Below are positions 53,758-64,000 of a stretch of DNA of 64,000 nucleotides, in pieces (the stretch's first letter is position 1; the number at the start of each line of letters is the position of its first letter). The stretch covers positions 47,867,463 to 47,931,462 of the forward strand of contig NC_073311.1 of NCBI RefSeq assembly GCF_027595985.1, read 5' to 3'. Under the pieces are notes generated by a model that was not told where the DNA came from, ran no database searches, and saw only the letters and a program-made list of their open reading frames with translations. The stretch comes from Sorex araneus (taxonomy: Eukaryota; Chordata; Mammalia; Eulipotyphla; Soricidae). A program made the position numbers and the translations under genes.

Positions 53758-54945
53758 AGTTTGTACCCTAGAACATCCTGTTTGCCCCATCCCCCAGCAA
53801 CCTCTGGTCTGCTTTTTGAGTTTGTTATTTTTAGAGTATAGACAAGTGAGATCACATGGAATTTACCTTTCTCTGATTTATTTCACATAGGTATACCTTC
53901 AAGGTTTCTGCATGTTGTGTAACTTCACAATATCCTCTAAAAATTCATTGCATGTATCCAGACAGGATAAACTTCCATGATTTTGGCTCTATAGTTTTTT
54001 GACTAATATCTGACTAGATGACTGTTAAGATAACAACCCTAGTTTTCTGGCCAGCAAGAAAAGATTTTGCTCAGTCTTGAGTTGTTTTAAATTTTAGTTA
54101 AGTTAATTTCAAAGCAAGTATTTTAAGATAGTAAAGGAAACTGGTAAATATTTGGCAATAAGCAATTGTAATTCTTCAGTTGTAATATGTAATCATAGTA
54201 CATGTGCATATATATATGTATAAGTAAATATATTTCATAGTGAATTTTTAATGCCTCTGCTTAGAACATTACAATAAACATAAAGGGATAATCAAAACCT
54301 GACTTAGTGATTCAGACTGATGTTTTTTTATTTTTCACTGAAGTAGTTTTATTTTTTTAAAATTCACTTAGAAAAATGTGAGGGGAGGAAGAGAGTTACA
54401 TATTCATGAGAGAACATGAGCTTCTTCAGAGTGGAAAAAAATCTATGATTACATCTTTATGAGAAAGCTGTCATGTTTTTAGAAAATCCCCAGCTAGAAA
54501 ATGATTCCTCATAGTAGAGGACCCCCCCTTAAGTCTTGTGAAATAAATTACAGTAATCAATATTCTATAGGAAAAGCATGTAAAGTCTTTGTCTGCTAAC
54601 CTCCACCTTCAGACTCTCTTTCTGTAAATAATTTTCAGTTTAATTTAAAGCAATAATAACTATTAACATTGGAAAAGTTGTGCTTTGCCTGCCACTCTCT
54701 TTGGTGTAATTTATCTAGTAAAATAATTTAAAAAATCTTCTAAACACAAAGAAAGAAATGAAATAAAGTTTAAAAAAATGAGATGAAGTTCAAAGATGGA
54801 GAGGGAGGAGGAAACAAATAAGGAAAATGAAGTCATCTTCTAATGGCTGTTTTAAAATGTTGTTTATCTGAGTAAGGTAATTAAGTCTTAATTAGCATGT
54901 GATAAATCATATAGAGGTTTAAAATTAAATGTATTTTTTTTTTAA

Positions 54946-55062
<117 letters not shown>

Positions 55063-55084
55063 TGAATTAAAACTACATTTTTTT

Positions 55085-55220
55085 GGGAGCCAAAGGGGAT
55101 TGGGCCACACCCAGCAGTGCTGGCGTCACTCCTGATGGAGCCCATGTGTGGGGCTGGGATTAAGCGGGGTCAGCCAACGAACAGAGCAAGCACCTTATCT
55201 TTGTTCTGTCCCTCTGGCCC
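55085..55220 (-). mobile_element. SINE, old, minus
   Basis: 'gggccacacccagcagtgct', 'ggattaagcggggtcagcca', 'gttctgtccctctggcccc'. Confidence 0.8.
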
Positions 55221-55506
55221 CTCTAGTAGTTTGTTAAATTATAAATAATATAGGGGGTAGGATGTGGTTCATTCATTAAGCAGCACACGCCTCGCACGTA
55301 TGAGACTTGAGTTTCAGTCTTTAATATAGCAAAAATAAAAATAACACTTTAATCAGTATGATAAAAAAATTACACTTTTAGTATCTTTAGTATAAGTGAA
55401 TGGTGATTTGTATAGTCACTCTTTGAAGACCTTATCCTTTTGTATATAGTCTGGGGGTGCAGGAAATTCAAGAAGCATCTGAGATTTGTTGTTAAATTTG
55501 TATTTC

Positions 55507-55672
55507 TGGGGGCCCGAGTGATAGTGTAGCAGGTAGGGTGTTTACCTTGCACACTTGCACACTTGGGTTCAATCCCCAGCATCCCACATGCTCCTTCAAG
55601 CCTGCCAGGAGTGATGCCCGAGTAGAGCCAGGAGTAACCCCTGAGCACTGCTGGGTATCGCCCCCCAAACAG
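55507..55672 (+). mobile_element. SINE, plus
   Basis: 'ggggcccgagtgatagtgta', 'ggttcaatccccagcatccc', 'gctgggtatcgccccccaaa'. A short 'cttgcacacttgcacactt' duplication lies at the head. Confidence 0.9.
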
Positions 55673-56211
55673 CAACAACGTTTTGTATTCTGAGTTAGCT
55701 CAGATGGGAGCGTGTGCTTTGCTCGAAGGAGGCAGGACCCCTGGCACTGCATAGTTTCCCCAGCAACACTGCTGGTTTGCTCAAAAGCAAATTCTTTAGT
55801 TTTAAACTGTGACGCCATGAATCATTTTATTCTTACCTTTACTTCAGAGCTCCTTGGAAACACTACTTATCTGAGTGTACAAACATATACACTGAAAATT
55901 ACTGTAGGCTCTTTGGATGTGCTATTTTGGTAGACTGCTCGTGATAATGATCTTGGACAACAGCATGTTTGTACAGGGCTGTCATAATAGTACAAGTCAA
56001 AATAGGAGTAAGGGATGAAGGTCCTACAGACCATACCAGAGTAGCAGACAGGATCGTAGGCTGCCTGCCTTGGGGATGAGGCCTAGGCCTGGCAGTTACG
56101 GCTAGGGTGGGGAATGTCTGGGCCTGGGCTAAAGGTATATGGCCTCCAGGTGGGATTCAAGATGCAAATGTGTCTACGAGCTTTTTCCATAGCAACATAA
56201 TTTATATTAAA

Positions 56212-56376
56212 TGATTTTTTTTTTTCTGGGGCAGGGGGTGCACATGAGGCAGTGTTCGGGCTTACTCCTGGCTCTGTGTTCCTATCACTCCTGATGGACT
56301 TAGGGGTCCAAATAGGGTGAGAGTTCGTCGAGTGAAGGCAAGCGCCTTAACCACTGAAATAATCTCTCCAGCCCCT
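56212..56376 (-). mobile_element. SINE, old, minus
   Basis: T-run, 'gtgttcgggcttactcctgg', 'aataatctctccagcccc'. Confidence 0.85.
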
Positions 56377-57223
56377 AAGCTGATGGCCCATAATTAGTAT
56401 TATAAAATTTAAATGGCCTTTGGCAGAAAAAATGGTTCCTACCCCTGCTCTAGTGTATTTTCTCTCCAGTTCTGCTATCCACCACAGACTAAAGTTTTTC
56501 ATAAAAGAGAAATTACTAGAATATGAAACACAATGAAAAATTAATATTTAAATCCAAAAAATTGAGGTAAACAATTGATGGTTAATTTAGTTTGGTGGGA
56601 AAATAGCCTATAAAAGTATCAGCATACCTCTTTTCCTTTATCTTTTAGGACTGGAACAGGGAGTTTGAAAAGCTAGGGCCCAGTGAGAATGTAAACTTTT
56701 TCCTTTTTAAAAGGAAAAAGTCAGGAAAGAAAATAAAGACCATCCAAGAGCATGACAAGGACAGTGAGCCTTACAAATGTTTTAATATGACACTCTCCTA
56801 TACAAGAACAGCTTGAACAGTGCTTCTCAACTAAGACCCATATGGCCGCAGGGTATTCAAAGGGGCCAGAGGTAAAAATCATGTCCATAGAGGAGGGGGT
56901 GATGAGGATGAGGTAGAGGGGGGTAGCACAATTGGAAAAAGGTTGAGGAACCCTGGTCTAGAAAACATCCAGATACTTATGGTGGTAAGAGCACACTGTA
57001 ATTAAAGAGATCAATAGCATTTATATCTGATGGGACTAAGAAAAAGTATCTGCAATAAATGTACGTGTACCAGACTTGACATTGTAGGATAACTCTAATA
57101 TTCAGTATGAAGTAGTTATTGGCAAGTGTGCTTACCCACTGTGCTATCACTCTGGTCCTACAAATGCTTATGTATATCTTAAATTTTCTAGCTATTGAAT
57201 TTTTTACATTATTAATCATTTTT

Positions 57224-58606
57224 TTTTTTTTTGCATTTCTCTTTTTTTTTTTTTAATTTTTATTAAATCACCATGTGGAAAGTTACAAAGTTCTCAGGTT
57301 TATATGTCAGTTATACAATATTCAAACACCCATCCCTTCACCAGTGCCCATATTCCACCACCAGAAACCCCAGTATACCCCCCGCCCCCACCCCCTACCC
57401 CCTACTGTATAACTAATGAATTTCACTTCGTTTTTTCTTTACCTTGATTACATTCCATAATTCAACACAAAACTCACTATAGTTGACATAACTCTCTCTC
57501 TCTCTCTCTCTTTTTTTTTTCTCTTTTTCCTTTTCCCTTTTTTTTTTTTTCTTTTTCCCCCTCATCCCCCTTCCTGCGCCTCATAGTATGGTGTACGCCA
57601 CGCCACGTCGGCCAGCGTGGGGCTTTTGCTTAGTTCACAGTCCAGAGGTGGCTGCTACATTAAAAACCTTCAATATTTTCAACAAAAACTTACTGTTATT
57701 ATTTGGAGTTTCCCCCCAAGTCAGACCTGTTCAAATGGAACCAATTCACATTGCTGACAATTATAAATGTTAAGTCGCGCGGACGCGGCAGCGTCCGCGC
57801 GGTTTTGGGTTTCTGTATAAAGTCCAGGGAGAATTCTGCCAGAAATTACATAGCCCAGCTCACAGTCCCAGTGCATTGCTGTAAGAAGTCTCTGAATTCA
57901 AAGTCTTTAGGCGCAGAGGGTCCGATTCGCGCTCAGCAGCTCCGGGTTTATCTGGGCCGAGGGCGTGCCGGTTACGCCCCCTTCCCATGAGTTCCTGGGA
58001 GCCCCCAAAGTAAAATCCGAATACCTGTGGGTCTGGAATCAGAAGATGGCGCCTGCCACATGGTGCCGCCAGCCCGCCGCTTTCCATGCAGGAAGACAGG
58101 GTGGGGGGGGGGGAAAAATCCACCCCCAGCAGCACCGAGTTGTAGCCCAGTTTGGTGTCCCAATGCATTGCTCTCAGGTGCTGCGCTGGATGCCCGAATG
58201 TGTTACATCTTTGGAGTCAAAGTCTTTAAGCGCCGCAGAGGGTCCGATTCGCGCTCAGCAGCTCCGGGTTTATCTGGGCCGAGGGCGTGCCGGTTACGCC
58301 CCCTTCCCATGAGTTCCTGGGAGCCCCCAAAGTAAAATCCGAATACCTGTGGGTCTGGAATCAGAAGATGGCGCCTGCCACATGGTGCCGCCAGCCCGCC
58401 GCTTTCCATGCAGGAAGACAAGGTGTGGGGGGGGGGGAAAATCCACCCCCAGCAGCACCGAGTTGTAGCCCAGTTTGGTGTCCCAATGCATTGCTCTCAG
58501 GTGCTGCGCTGGATGCCCGAATGTGTTACATCTTTGGAGTCAAAGTCTTTAAGCGCCGCAGAGGGTCCGATTCGCGCTCAGCAGCTCCGGGTTTATCTGG
58601 GCCGAG
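57224..58606 (-). mobile_element. Composite non-autonomous L1-mobilised retroposon, copy B
   Basis: 1.38-kb minus-strand insertion in intron 2, bounded by attattaatcattttt (about 57208-57223 and 58607-58622). Sense order: a short partial monomer (58606-58559), two monomers of about 322 bp (58558-58236 and 58235-57914), a middle module with a GC hairpin (57776-57801) and 'ggtctgacttggggggaaac', an L1-type 3' UTR ('ggtgaagggatgggtgtttg') and an interrupted poly(A). No ORF1/ORF2 is present. The middle module and 3' UTR match copy A (40.6 kb), but the monomers are a different sequence. Near-identity of the two monomers and the intact duplication suggest a recent insertion. Confidence 0.87.
57914..58606 (-). 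repeat. 322-bp monomer array of copy B
   Basis: 'cagagggtccgattcgcgct' occurs at 57914, 58236 and 58559 (spacing 322 and 323). Differences between units are mostly in the G-run ('gggtggggggg' vs 'aggtgtggggg'). Each full unit has an AAGATGGCGCC core (YY1-like), CpG-rich flanks and a G-run. Confidence 0.95.
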
Positions 58607-59629
58607 ATTATTAATCATTTTTAATTGATCTTTGTAAATCTAGCTATTGCTCTGTCTTTATCTATGAGCTACTTTGAATAAGTAATGAGAGTTGTTTATT
58701 AGTATAATAAATGTAAAACTTACTCTAAGCAATAAAAAGAAGATCTACTTGAATTATCCTTTAAGGAATAATACTTCATTTCTGTGTATTAGAACTCAGT
58801 TTTCCGAAATTTTTTGTGGACAAATATTGTCAGCTTTCCAGTTATCTTCCCTGACAATCACAAATACGCTTGAATTTAGATTTGCTGGTCTTCAGTTGGA
58901 CCTCTGTATCCAGGAATTAATCTTTCTGAGATTGTATTTATGTTAAAGCCTGAATTGCACAGCTATCAAATATTTTTCACTGAAGTTTAGAAAGATGAAA
59001 ACAACATTGCCTATGTGTGATGACTACCTAATCATTAGATTACTAAATAGAAAAGACCAGCGCTCATCTAAGCTCACACACACCAGATTTTATGAAATCT
59101 TCATAGTCATTTTATGCCTGAGTTTGAGAGATAATGCCAATTTGAGGGGCTTTGTTGGAAAGCAAGATGAACCAAAGAGAATATAAACTTAAAATTTAAA
59201 TAAATCTGAATTTTTCACATTGATGTTTTCGTTTTTGGGAGTATTTTAAGTTTTTTTTTTTTTAAACTACATGCTTATATCACATACTCTGAGAGTTACT
59301 GAAGCAGTGACTTAAGTATTAACCATAGCTATGGTTAATATACATATAGCTAAAGACCAGTTTTTCAAACACTACAAAAAATGATGTTAGGTAATATTTT
59401 ATGTACTGAATAATTTTCCTATTTTTAACAGCATTAGCTCTAAATATATAATTGGTTACAATCATGGTCTCAAATTATACTAGTTTGTTGAACTTCATTT
59501 TGTTATAATATTGATAAAAAACATTCCCAAGAAATGTTGAATAAAACAGTGGTATTCAAGGACCCCTTTTTTGTATTGTCCTAATGCTTAAGGTTGCATT
59601 TCCCAAGAATCTATCCATGTTTTGCAAGA

Positions 59630-59640
59630 CATATGTGTGT

Positions 59641-59675
<35 letters not shown>
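59630..59675. repeat. (GT)n microsatellite
   Basis: GT repeat with two TA interruptions. Confidence 0.97.
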
Positions 59676-59677
<2 letters not shown>

Positions 59678-59859
59678 AATTTTGGTATCAGAATGATTGC
59701 CACTTAAAAAAACTGGAAGTCTCCAAAGAACTTGTGTACCTAGACACTTAACCATATCAATGATAAAAAGAAATTCCTTTATTCCTCAAAAGAACTTAAT
59801 AGACCTAGTGTTTCTAATTTTTTATAAATCTCTAGAGCCTAGTTTCAAGTAGCACTTGA

Positions 59860-59967
59860 CTTGCAATGCATTCAACCCAGGTTCAATCTCTGGCACCCCC
59901 ATTTGGTCTCCTGAGCACGAAGCCAGGAATAAGTTCTGACCATCACCTGATGTGGCTCCCCAAACAA

Positions 59968-59972
<5 letters not shown>
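59860..59972 (+). mobile_element. SINE, head-truncated, plus
   Basis: 'ttgcaatgcattcaacccag', 'ggttcaatctctggcacccc', 'ctgatgtggctccccaaaca'. Its A-tail has become the adjacent TA repeat. Confidence 0.8.
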
Positions 59973-60004
<32 letters not shown>

Positions 60005-60022
60005 TATATACACACACACACA
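59973..60022. repeat. (TA)n(CA)n microsatellite
   Basis: TA run with CA end at the tail of the preceding SINE. Confidence 0.96.
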
Positions 60023-60073
60023 TGAAATATATACACACATATTTATAGTAAAGTAGGCATAGAAGATAATCAC

Positions 60074-60238
60074 TATAGCACTGTATCACTGTCATCCCAT
60101 TGCTCATTGATTTGCTTGAGCGGGCACCAGTAATGTCTTCACTGTGAGACTTGTTACTGTTTTTGGCATATCAGATATGCTACAGGTAGCTTGCCGGGCT
60201 CTCCAAGAGGGGCTGAGGAATCGAACCTGGGTCGGCCG
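60074..60238 (-). mobile_element. RTE-tailed SINE, 5'-truncated, minus
   Basis: ATCACTGTCATCCC tail in reverse, RTE-like end, 'ttactgtttttggcatatca', then truncated in the tRNA head at 'gaacctgggtcggcc'. ATAGAAGATAAT flanks both ends (about 60059 and 60239), so the truncation happened at insertion. Confidence 0.94.
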
Positions 60239-60714
60239 ATAGAAGATAATAATAGCTAAAAATAAAAAACTATTATAATATGCTATGATGAAAATAATAT
60301 TGTCTTTCTCAAAGTATCTTATTTAGATGCTATTTTCAGATGACAGTTGACTGGATAACTGAAAAGGGGAAGCACAGGTTATGGCTTGTGAAATAGATGA
60401 CAGCTAGATTTTCACAGCTTCTGCTGTGTTGAATCTTTTGTACTGTGTACCTTTTAGTTTCTGAACAAACTACTGTAGACCCCTGTAGAATATGCAGGAT
60501 AATAGTAAAAAGACAAATAATGTATTACTTGTATATCATTTGCCTCTTTTTTATCTTAAGAGACCCCATGAAATGGTTTTGATGTTACCTAGGGGTCTCA
60601 GACCAACAACCATTGCGTCAATGAAGAAGGTTGTTTCATAAGGAATGACTGAGTTATATCAAGAAAAAGATGGCCAAATGTTTTATCTTTCAGTTTTCCC
60701 TAAGTGTCCTTTTT

Positions 60715-60790
60715 TGTTTTGTCTTTTTATTTTTGGGCCATACACAGAGTTGCTCAGGGCTTACTCCTGGTTCTGTGTTCCAGCCCCCTT
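60715..60790 (-). mobile_element. SINE fragment, minus
   Basis: 'gggccatacacagagttgct', 'cttactcctggttctgtgtt'. Confidence 0.7.
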
Positions 60791-60871
60791 AAATACATTT
60801 TAAGATATAAAATACATTAATGGCCACAAAATATTTAATATAGGTAATCTTATCTCTAAAGCATTTCTATG

Positions 60872-61020
60872 GGGGGGCGGCAGAGGGAATTTTGGCCTCA
60901 ACCCTGTGATACTACAGGTTTACTCTAGGTTCTGGGGTCCATATATGGTGTTGGGGATTGAATGGGGATTAGCCATGTATAAGTCAAGCGCCTTAACCAC
61001 TGTACTATCTGTCTGGCCAT
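60872..61020 (-). mobile_element. SINE, old, minus
   Basis: 'ttggcctcaaccctgtgata', 'gggattgaatggggattagc', 'gtactatctgtctggcca'. Confidence 0.8.
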
Positions 61021-61114
61021 TATAGCATTTTATAAGACAGCATTGAACCCCAAAGGTTTCTTAAAAATGTGTAACTTTAGCCTTCATGATACAACTTTCC
61101 TCTCTTTTCATCAG

Positions 61115-61141
61115 ATACGTATTTGTATGATTGGTCTGCAG
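61115..61141 (+). other. TMEM263: Candidate 27-nt microexon of TMEM263
   Basis: Bounded by a good acceptor (TTTCCTCTCTTTTCATCAG|) and a consensus donor (CAG|GTAAAA). It is 27 nt, keeps phase 1 on both sides and contains no stop. If included it would insert nine residues (DTYLYDWSA) between E21 and G22 in the cytosol-like N-terminal tail. A 78-nt intron would separate it from the last exon. I do not know it as an annotated exon, so use is inferred from splice signals only. Confidence 0.5.
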
Positions 61142-61188
61142 GTAAAACAACTTATTTTTGTAAGTTTTAGGTTATGTGAATAACTTGA

Positions 61189-61506
<318 letters not shown>

Positions 61507-62489
61507 AATCTGGAGATACATTTGTTCTTCACAGCATTATGATGCCAGTGGCATTGAATTGCTAAGTTATGGACTATAACCAAGTCACCTGTTTTGGACC
61601 TTTATCTTCTAAACTGCTGTGTTGAAAGTATTGATGACTTGCTTTCATCTAAAAAGAAGAGACCAGTACTAGCACAGTGTTGTGAAGGTTTCTTGAACTG
61701 AAATTCCAGCTTTTTATCTGGTAAAATGTTACGTTCAGTTGTAACTGAAGATATGGCGTATTTGAATATTTACTCTTAAGTCTTTCAGTTTTAAAATGTG
61801 AAAGTTGAATTTTAGTGGATTATCTTTACAGTTCTTTATGTATAATGTGCCAGGTAACTCATCTGCCCCTTGAAAAGGGAACCTTGAACTACATAAACTG
61901 TACCTTTGATGTGCCTAATAGTTTCATATGTCTTAGTTTTTTTTTTTTTATAACCATAGTTAATTAGGCTGAGAGGCTTTTTTGTTGTTATTTAAGATGG
62001 CAATGTAGCAAGAATTAGGGAAGTTTAAAGATAAATGGTTATATGATACTGAATTTTACACATCTTTTGTTAGATATTCATTGTGTTAATTTAATCATTG
62101 ATGCCTTACAAAAGAAAACATCTTTTCTGATACCTTAAGTATGTGCAGTTCTTGAATTTATATGGATTCTTTTTAAAGGTTGCTTTGTTTTCCCTCTTAA
62201 GGATCTCAGGAGTAGTGGGATGTAGGCATTTCTTGCTCTCAGCAGATAAAATAGTGCTTATTAACTGCTAGTAGCTATTATCAAATTATACACTTCAATC
62301 TGGGTTTATTCTCCATGGTTAATACACCTCACAGTGCCTACGGAGCATTGCTGGTCAGAAGCTATAGGGAAAAGTTGTAGATGAAGAAGGAATACTTTTT
62401 AGTTCTTAAAAATTACTGAAGGCATCCAAGATATACAAATAATCTTTCATGCCTTTTTAAATCTCTAGGATAACATTAGCTTTACTAAC

Positions 62490-62718
62490 TACTTGTGTAT
62501 GTGTGGGGTGTATGTGTATGGGGGAGCCTCCCAAGCAGAACTCAGGGGGCCTGGGAGCCACTCCAGCAACACTCAGCTTGGCTTGTTTGTGAGTCAGTGC
62601 TAGAGCCCAGTATACCTGGAGCTACCAGAACCACACCTGGCAGTGCTCAGGGAGCCATGCGATGCTGGGGACCACACCTGGGGCTTTGTGCTCCAGTCCC
62701 TTGAGCTATCTCTTATCA
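62490..62718 (-). mobile_element. Old SINE-like repeat in the 3' UTR, minus
   Basis: 'gagcctcccaagcagaactc', 'cacacctggcagtgctcagg', 'gagctatctcttatcagtcc'. Confidence 0.65.
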
Positions 62719-62820
62719 GTCCTAGTGGTTTGTACTTTTAAAAAATGACCACAAATATATGATGGCTGACTGAAAGGAAATGAAATGGGCTCCATAGATT
62801 AGTTTTGAACATTATATATG

Positions 62821-62821
<1 letters not shown>

Positions 62822-62869
<48 letters not shown>

Positions 62870-62870
62870 T
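62822..62870. repeat. (CA)n microsatellite in the 3' UTR
   Basis: About 23 uninterrupted CA units. Confidence 0.98.
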
Positions 62871-63107
62871 GCGTGTGCGCTTTCAATGGTTTGTATCTAC
62901 TAGGCCATTTAAAATCCTTTAGTCTTTTAAAGACTAAAACGTTTTTTAGTAGTATATTTCAAATCAACTTTAGGCAGGGAATTGAAGTTTTGATTATAAA
63001 GTGTGTCATGTCTTATTAAGATGTTTTATCATGTCGTTTAGCCTCATAGAACATTAGCTGGAATTATTTTTGTCTCATGCTCAGTTTCATAAAAATGGAA
63101 CCAGTGG

Positions 63108-63252
63108 TGGGGCTGGAAGCAGGGGTTGAGGTGCTTGCCTTGCATGCAGCTGATCTGGGTTGGATCCCCAGCACCACGTGTGGTCCCTGCGCAGCACTAG
63201 CCATCACGCCAGGTTGGGTGTGGCCCAAATCCACCCAGACCCCCTCCCCCCC
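63108..63252 (+). mobile_element. SINE in the 3' UTR, plus
   Basis: 'ggggctggaagcaggggttg', 'gggttggatccccagcacca', 'ccaggttgggtgtggcccaa'. If transcribed it would be in sense orientation. Confidence 0.87.
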
Positions 63253-63486
63253 AAATGTAACAAGTGGCATGGAAGGAAGATATATCCAGGTCTAAAATTG
63301 TTTATACTTAAATCTGGAAATTTGCCTCCATTCTGCAAACTTTTTTTTTTCCCTTTTGGTTTGGGAAGAGAAGAAAGGAGGCGATGCACTGGATTATACA
63401 GATCAAAATACATTACTTTAGAACTTAAAACAGTAAACTCCAACACCAAGGCATGAACGAAGAGTTCTGCATTAATATTATGTATC

Positions 63487-63492
63487 AATAAA
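63487..63492 (+). terminator. TMEM263: Polyadenylation signal AATAAA (candidate)
   Basis: Canonical hexamer with a T-rich stretch about 70-90 bases downstream. Confidence 0.55.
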
Positions 63493-63716
63493 AGAACATT
63501 ACTTTTAAAAGCATTCATAAATACCAGCAGGGATTTTAAACAAATTTATAGAAGTTCTTGGACTTTTCTACTGTATACAAAACTGAAATTAGGAAGTTCA
63601 ATACATCAGAAATTAAATGGATGTTTATTTCATTCAGTATGATTTAAGGTATATTTATTTGTTGGTATATAAGTTAAGTGTCAAGTTACTAAAGGGGACC
63701 TTTAAAAAAAGGACAA

Positions 63717-63722
63717 AATAAA
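63717..63722 (+). terminator. TMEM263: Second candidate polyadenylation signal AATAAA
   Basis: Canonical hexamer 230 bp further on, followed by 'gcttgtttcctgctatttg'. Confidence 0.4.
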
Positions 63723-64000
63723 TGAACACTAAATAATGATATAAATATTGGTATTAGAGAGCTTGTTTCCTGCTATTTGAAATTGTTGCTTCATTGCTAG
63801 TTAATATTTCTAATTTATCTTCTATAGTCATAGGCTCTGCTTTGTACCTGAATTTCTAAACATAGATTTTAGATTAATGTACACTTGCATATTTATTTAC
63901 AACTTTGTCTTTAAAATTGTCAAGGAAAAGTAGTTGTAATGAATCTCTGCTACAGAAAAATCACCTGGTATATTTTATCAAGTTTGTTTAATTTTAAACT

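Larger units (their letters stand above)
53130..54000 (-). mobile_element. Older L1 (L1MA/MB-like) 3' region, minus, split by SINEs
   Basis: 'atattgtgaaatgttttatg', 'acagtattgttaactatagt', 'caccatgttaaacattatat', 'ctgaaagtttgtaaactgcc' and 'aagtgagatcacatggaatt' follow the antisense L1 3' UTR order. SINEs sit at 53262 and 53638. Confidence 0.75.
61507..63510 (+). other. TMEM263: TMEM263 3' UTR
   Basis: AT-rich sequence downstream of the stop. A canonical AATAAA at 63487-63492 is a plausible end, with another at 63717-63722. The UTR contains two SINEs and a CA repeat. Whether shorter forms are used cannot be told from sequence. Confidence 0.65.

Noticed and set aside
56696..56720. Short perfect palindrome CTTTTTCCTTTT-T-AAAAGGAAAAAG as a terminator or regulatory hairpin
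   Set aside because: AT-rich and intronic, with no context suggesting function; likely chance.

Overview
This is a 64 kb piece of a mammalian nuclear genome, almost certainly from a shrew (Sorex or a close relative). More than fifty copies of a tRNA-headed SINE typical of shrews are scattered on both strands. L1 fragments are abundant, spliced exons are present, and there is no prokaryotic gene structure. An RTE-clade LINE remnant (42.2-43.1 kb) supports this: as I recall, a very similar element (RTE1_Sar) was reported from the common shrew and linked to horizontal transfer with parasitic nematodes.

One protein-coding gene is recognisable, TMEM263 (human C12orf23), on the + strand. Its CpG-island promoter and untranslated first exon lie at about 44.2-45.1 kb. 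Coding exons are at 54955-55018 and 61220-61506, joining in phase 1 to encode 116 residues. The 3' UTR runs from 61507 to at least 63.5 kb. A 27-nt, frame-preserving candidate microexon sits just upstream of the last coding exon (61115-61141).

Layout. 0-44 kb is intergenic: GC-rich unrecognised DNA (0-4 kb), SINE and L1 debris (4-15 kb) with a 35-bp GC-box minisatellite at 9.6 kb, a unique block with conserved-looking non-coding DNA and two CTCF-like motifs (17.6-20.7 kb), more SINE/L1 (21-40 kb), and an old MaLR-like LTR (29.2 kb). 44-46 kb is the TMEM263 promoter and exon 1. 46-61 kb holds two introns full of retroposons. 61-64 kb is the last exon, 3' UTR and possible downstream DNA.

The most interesting material is the mobile DNA. 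(1) Two elements of about 1.4-1.5 kb (40616-42129 and 57224-58606, both minus) have GC-rich tandem monomers at the 5' end, a shared middle module, an L1-type 3' UTR, a poly(A) tail and clear target-site duplications, but no ORF1 or ORF2. A third, diverged copy (25001-25398) keeps part of the same junction, which suggests a propagating non-autonomous, L1-mobilised family loosely comparable in design to SVA. Three older elements at 29.9-32.7 kb show a parallel architecture. (2) A second SINE type shares the tRNA head of the A-tailed SINE, but its 3' end matches the last codons and 3' end of the RTE LINE and finishes in (GACAGT)n instead of poly(A). The window therefore shows both the LINE donor and its likely SINE dependants.
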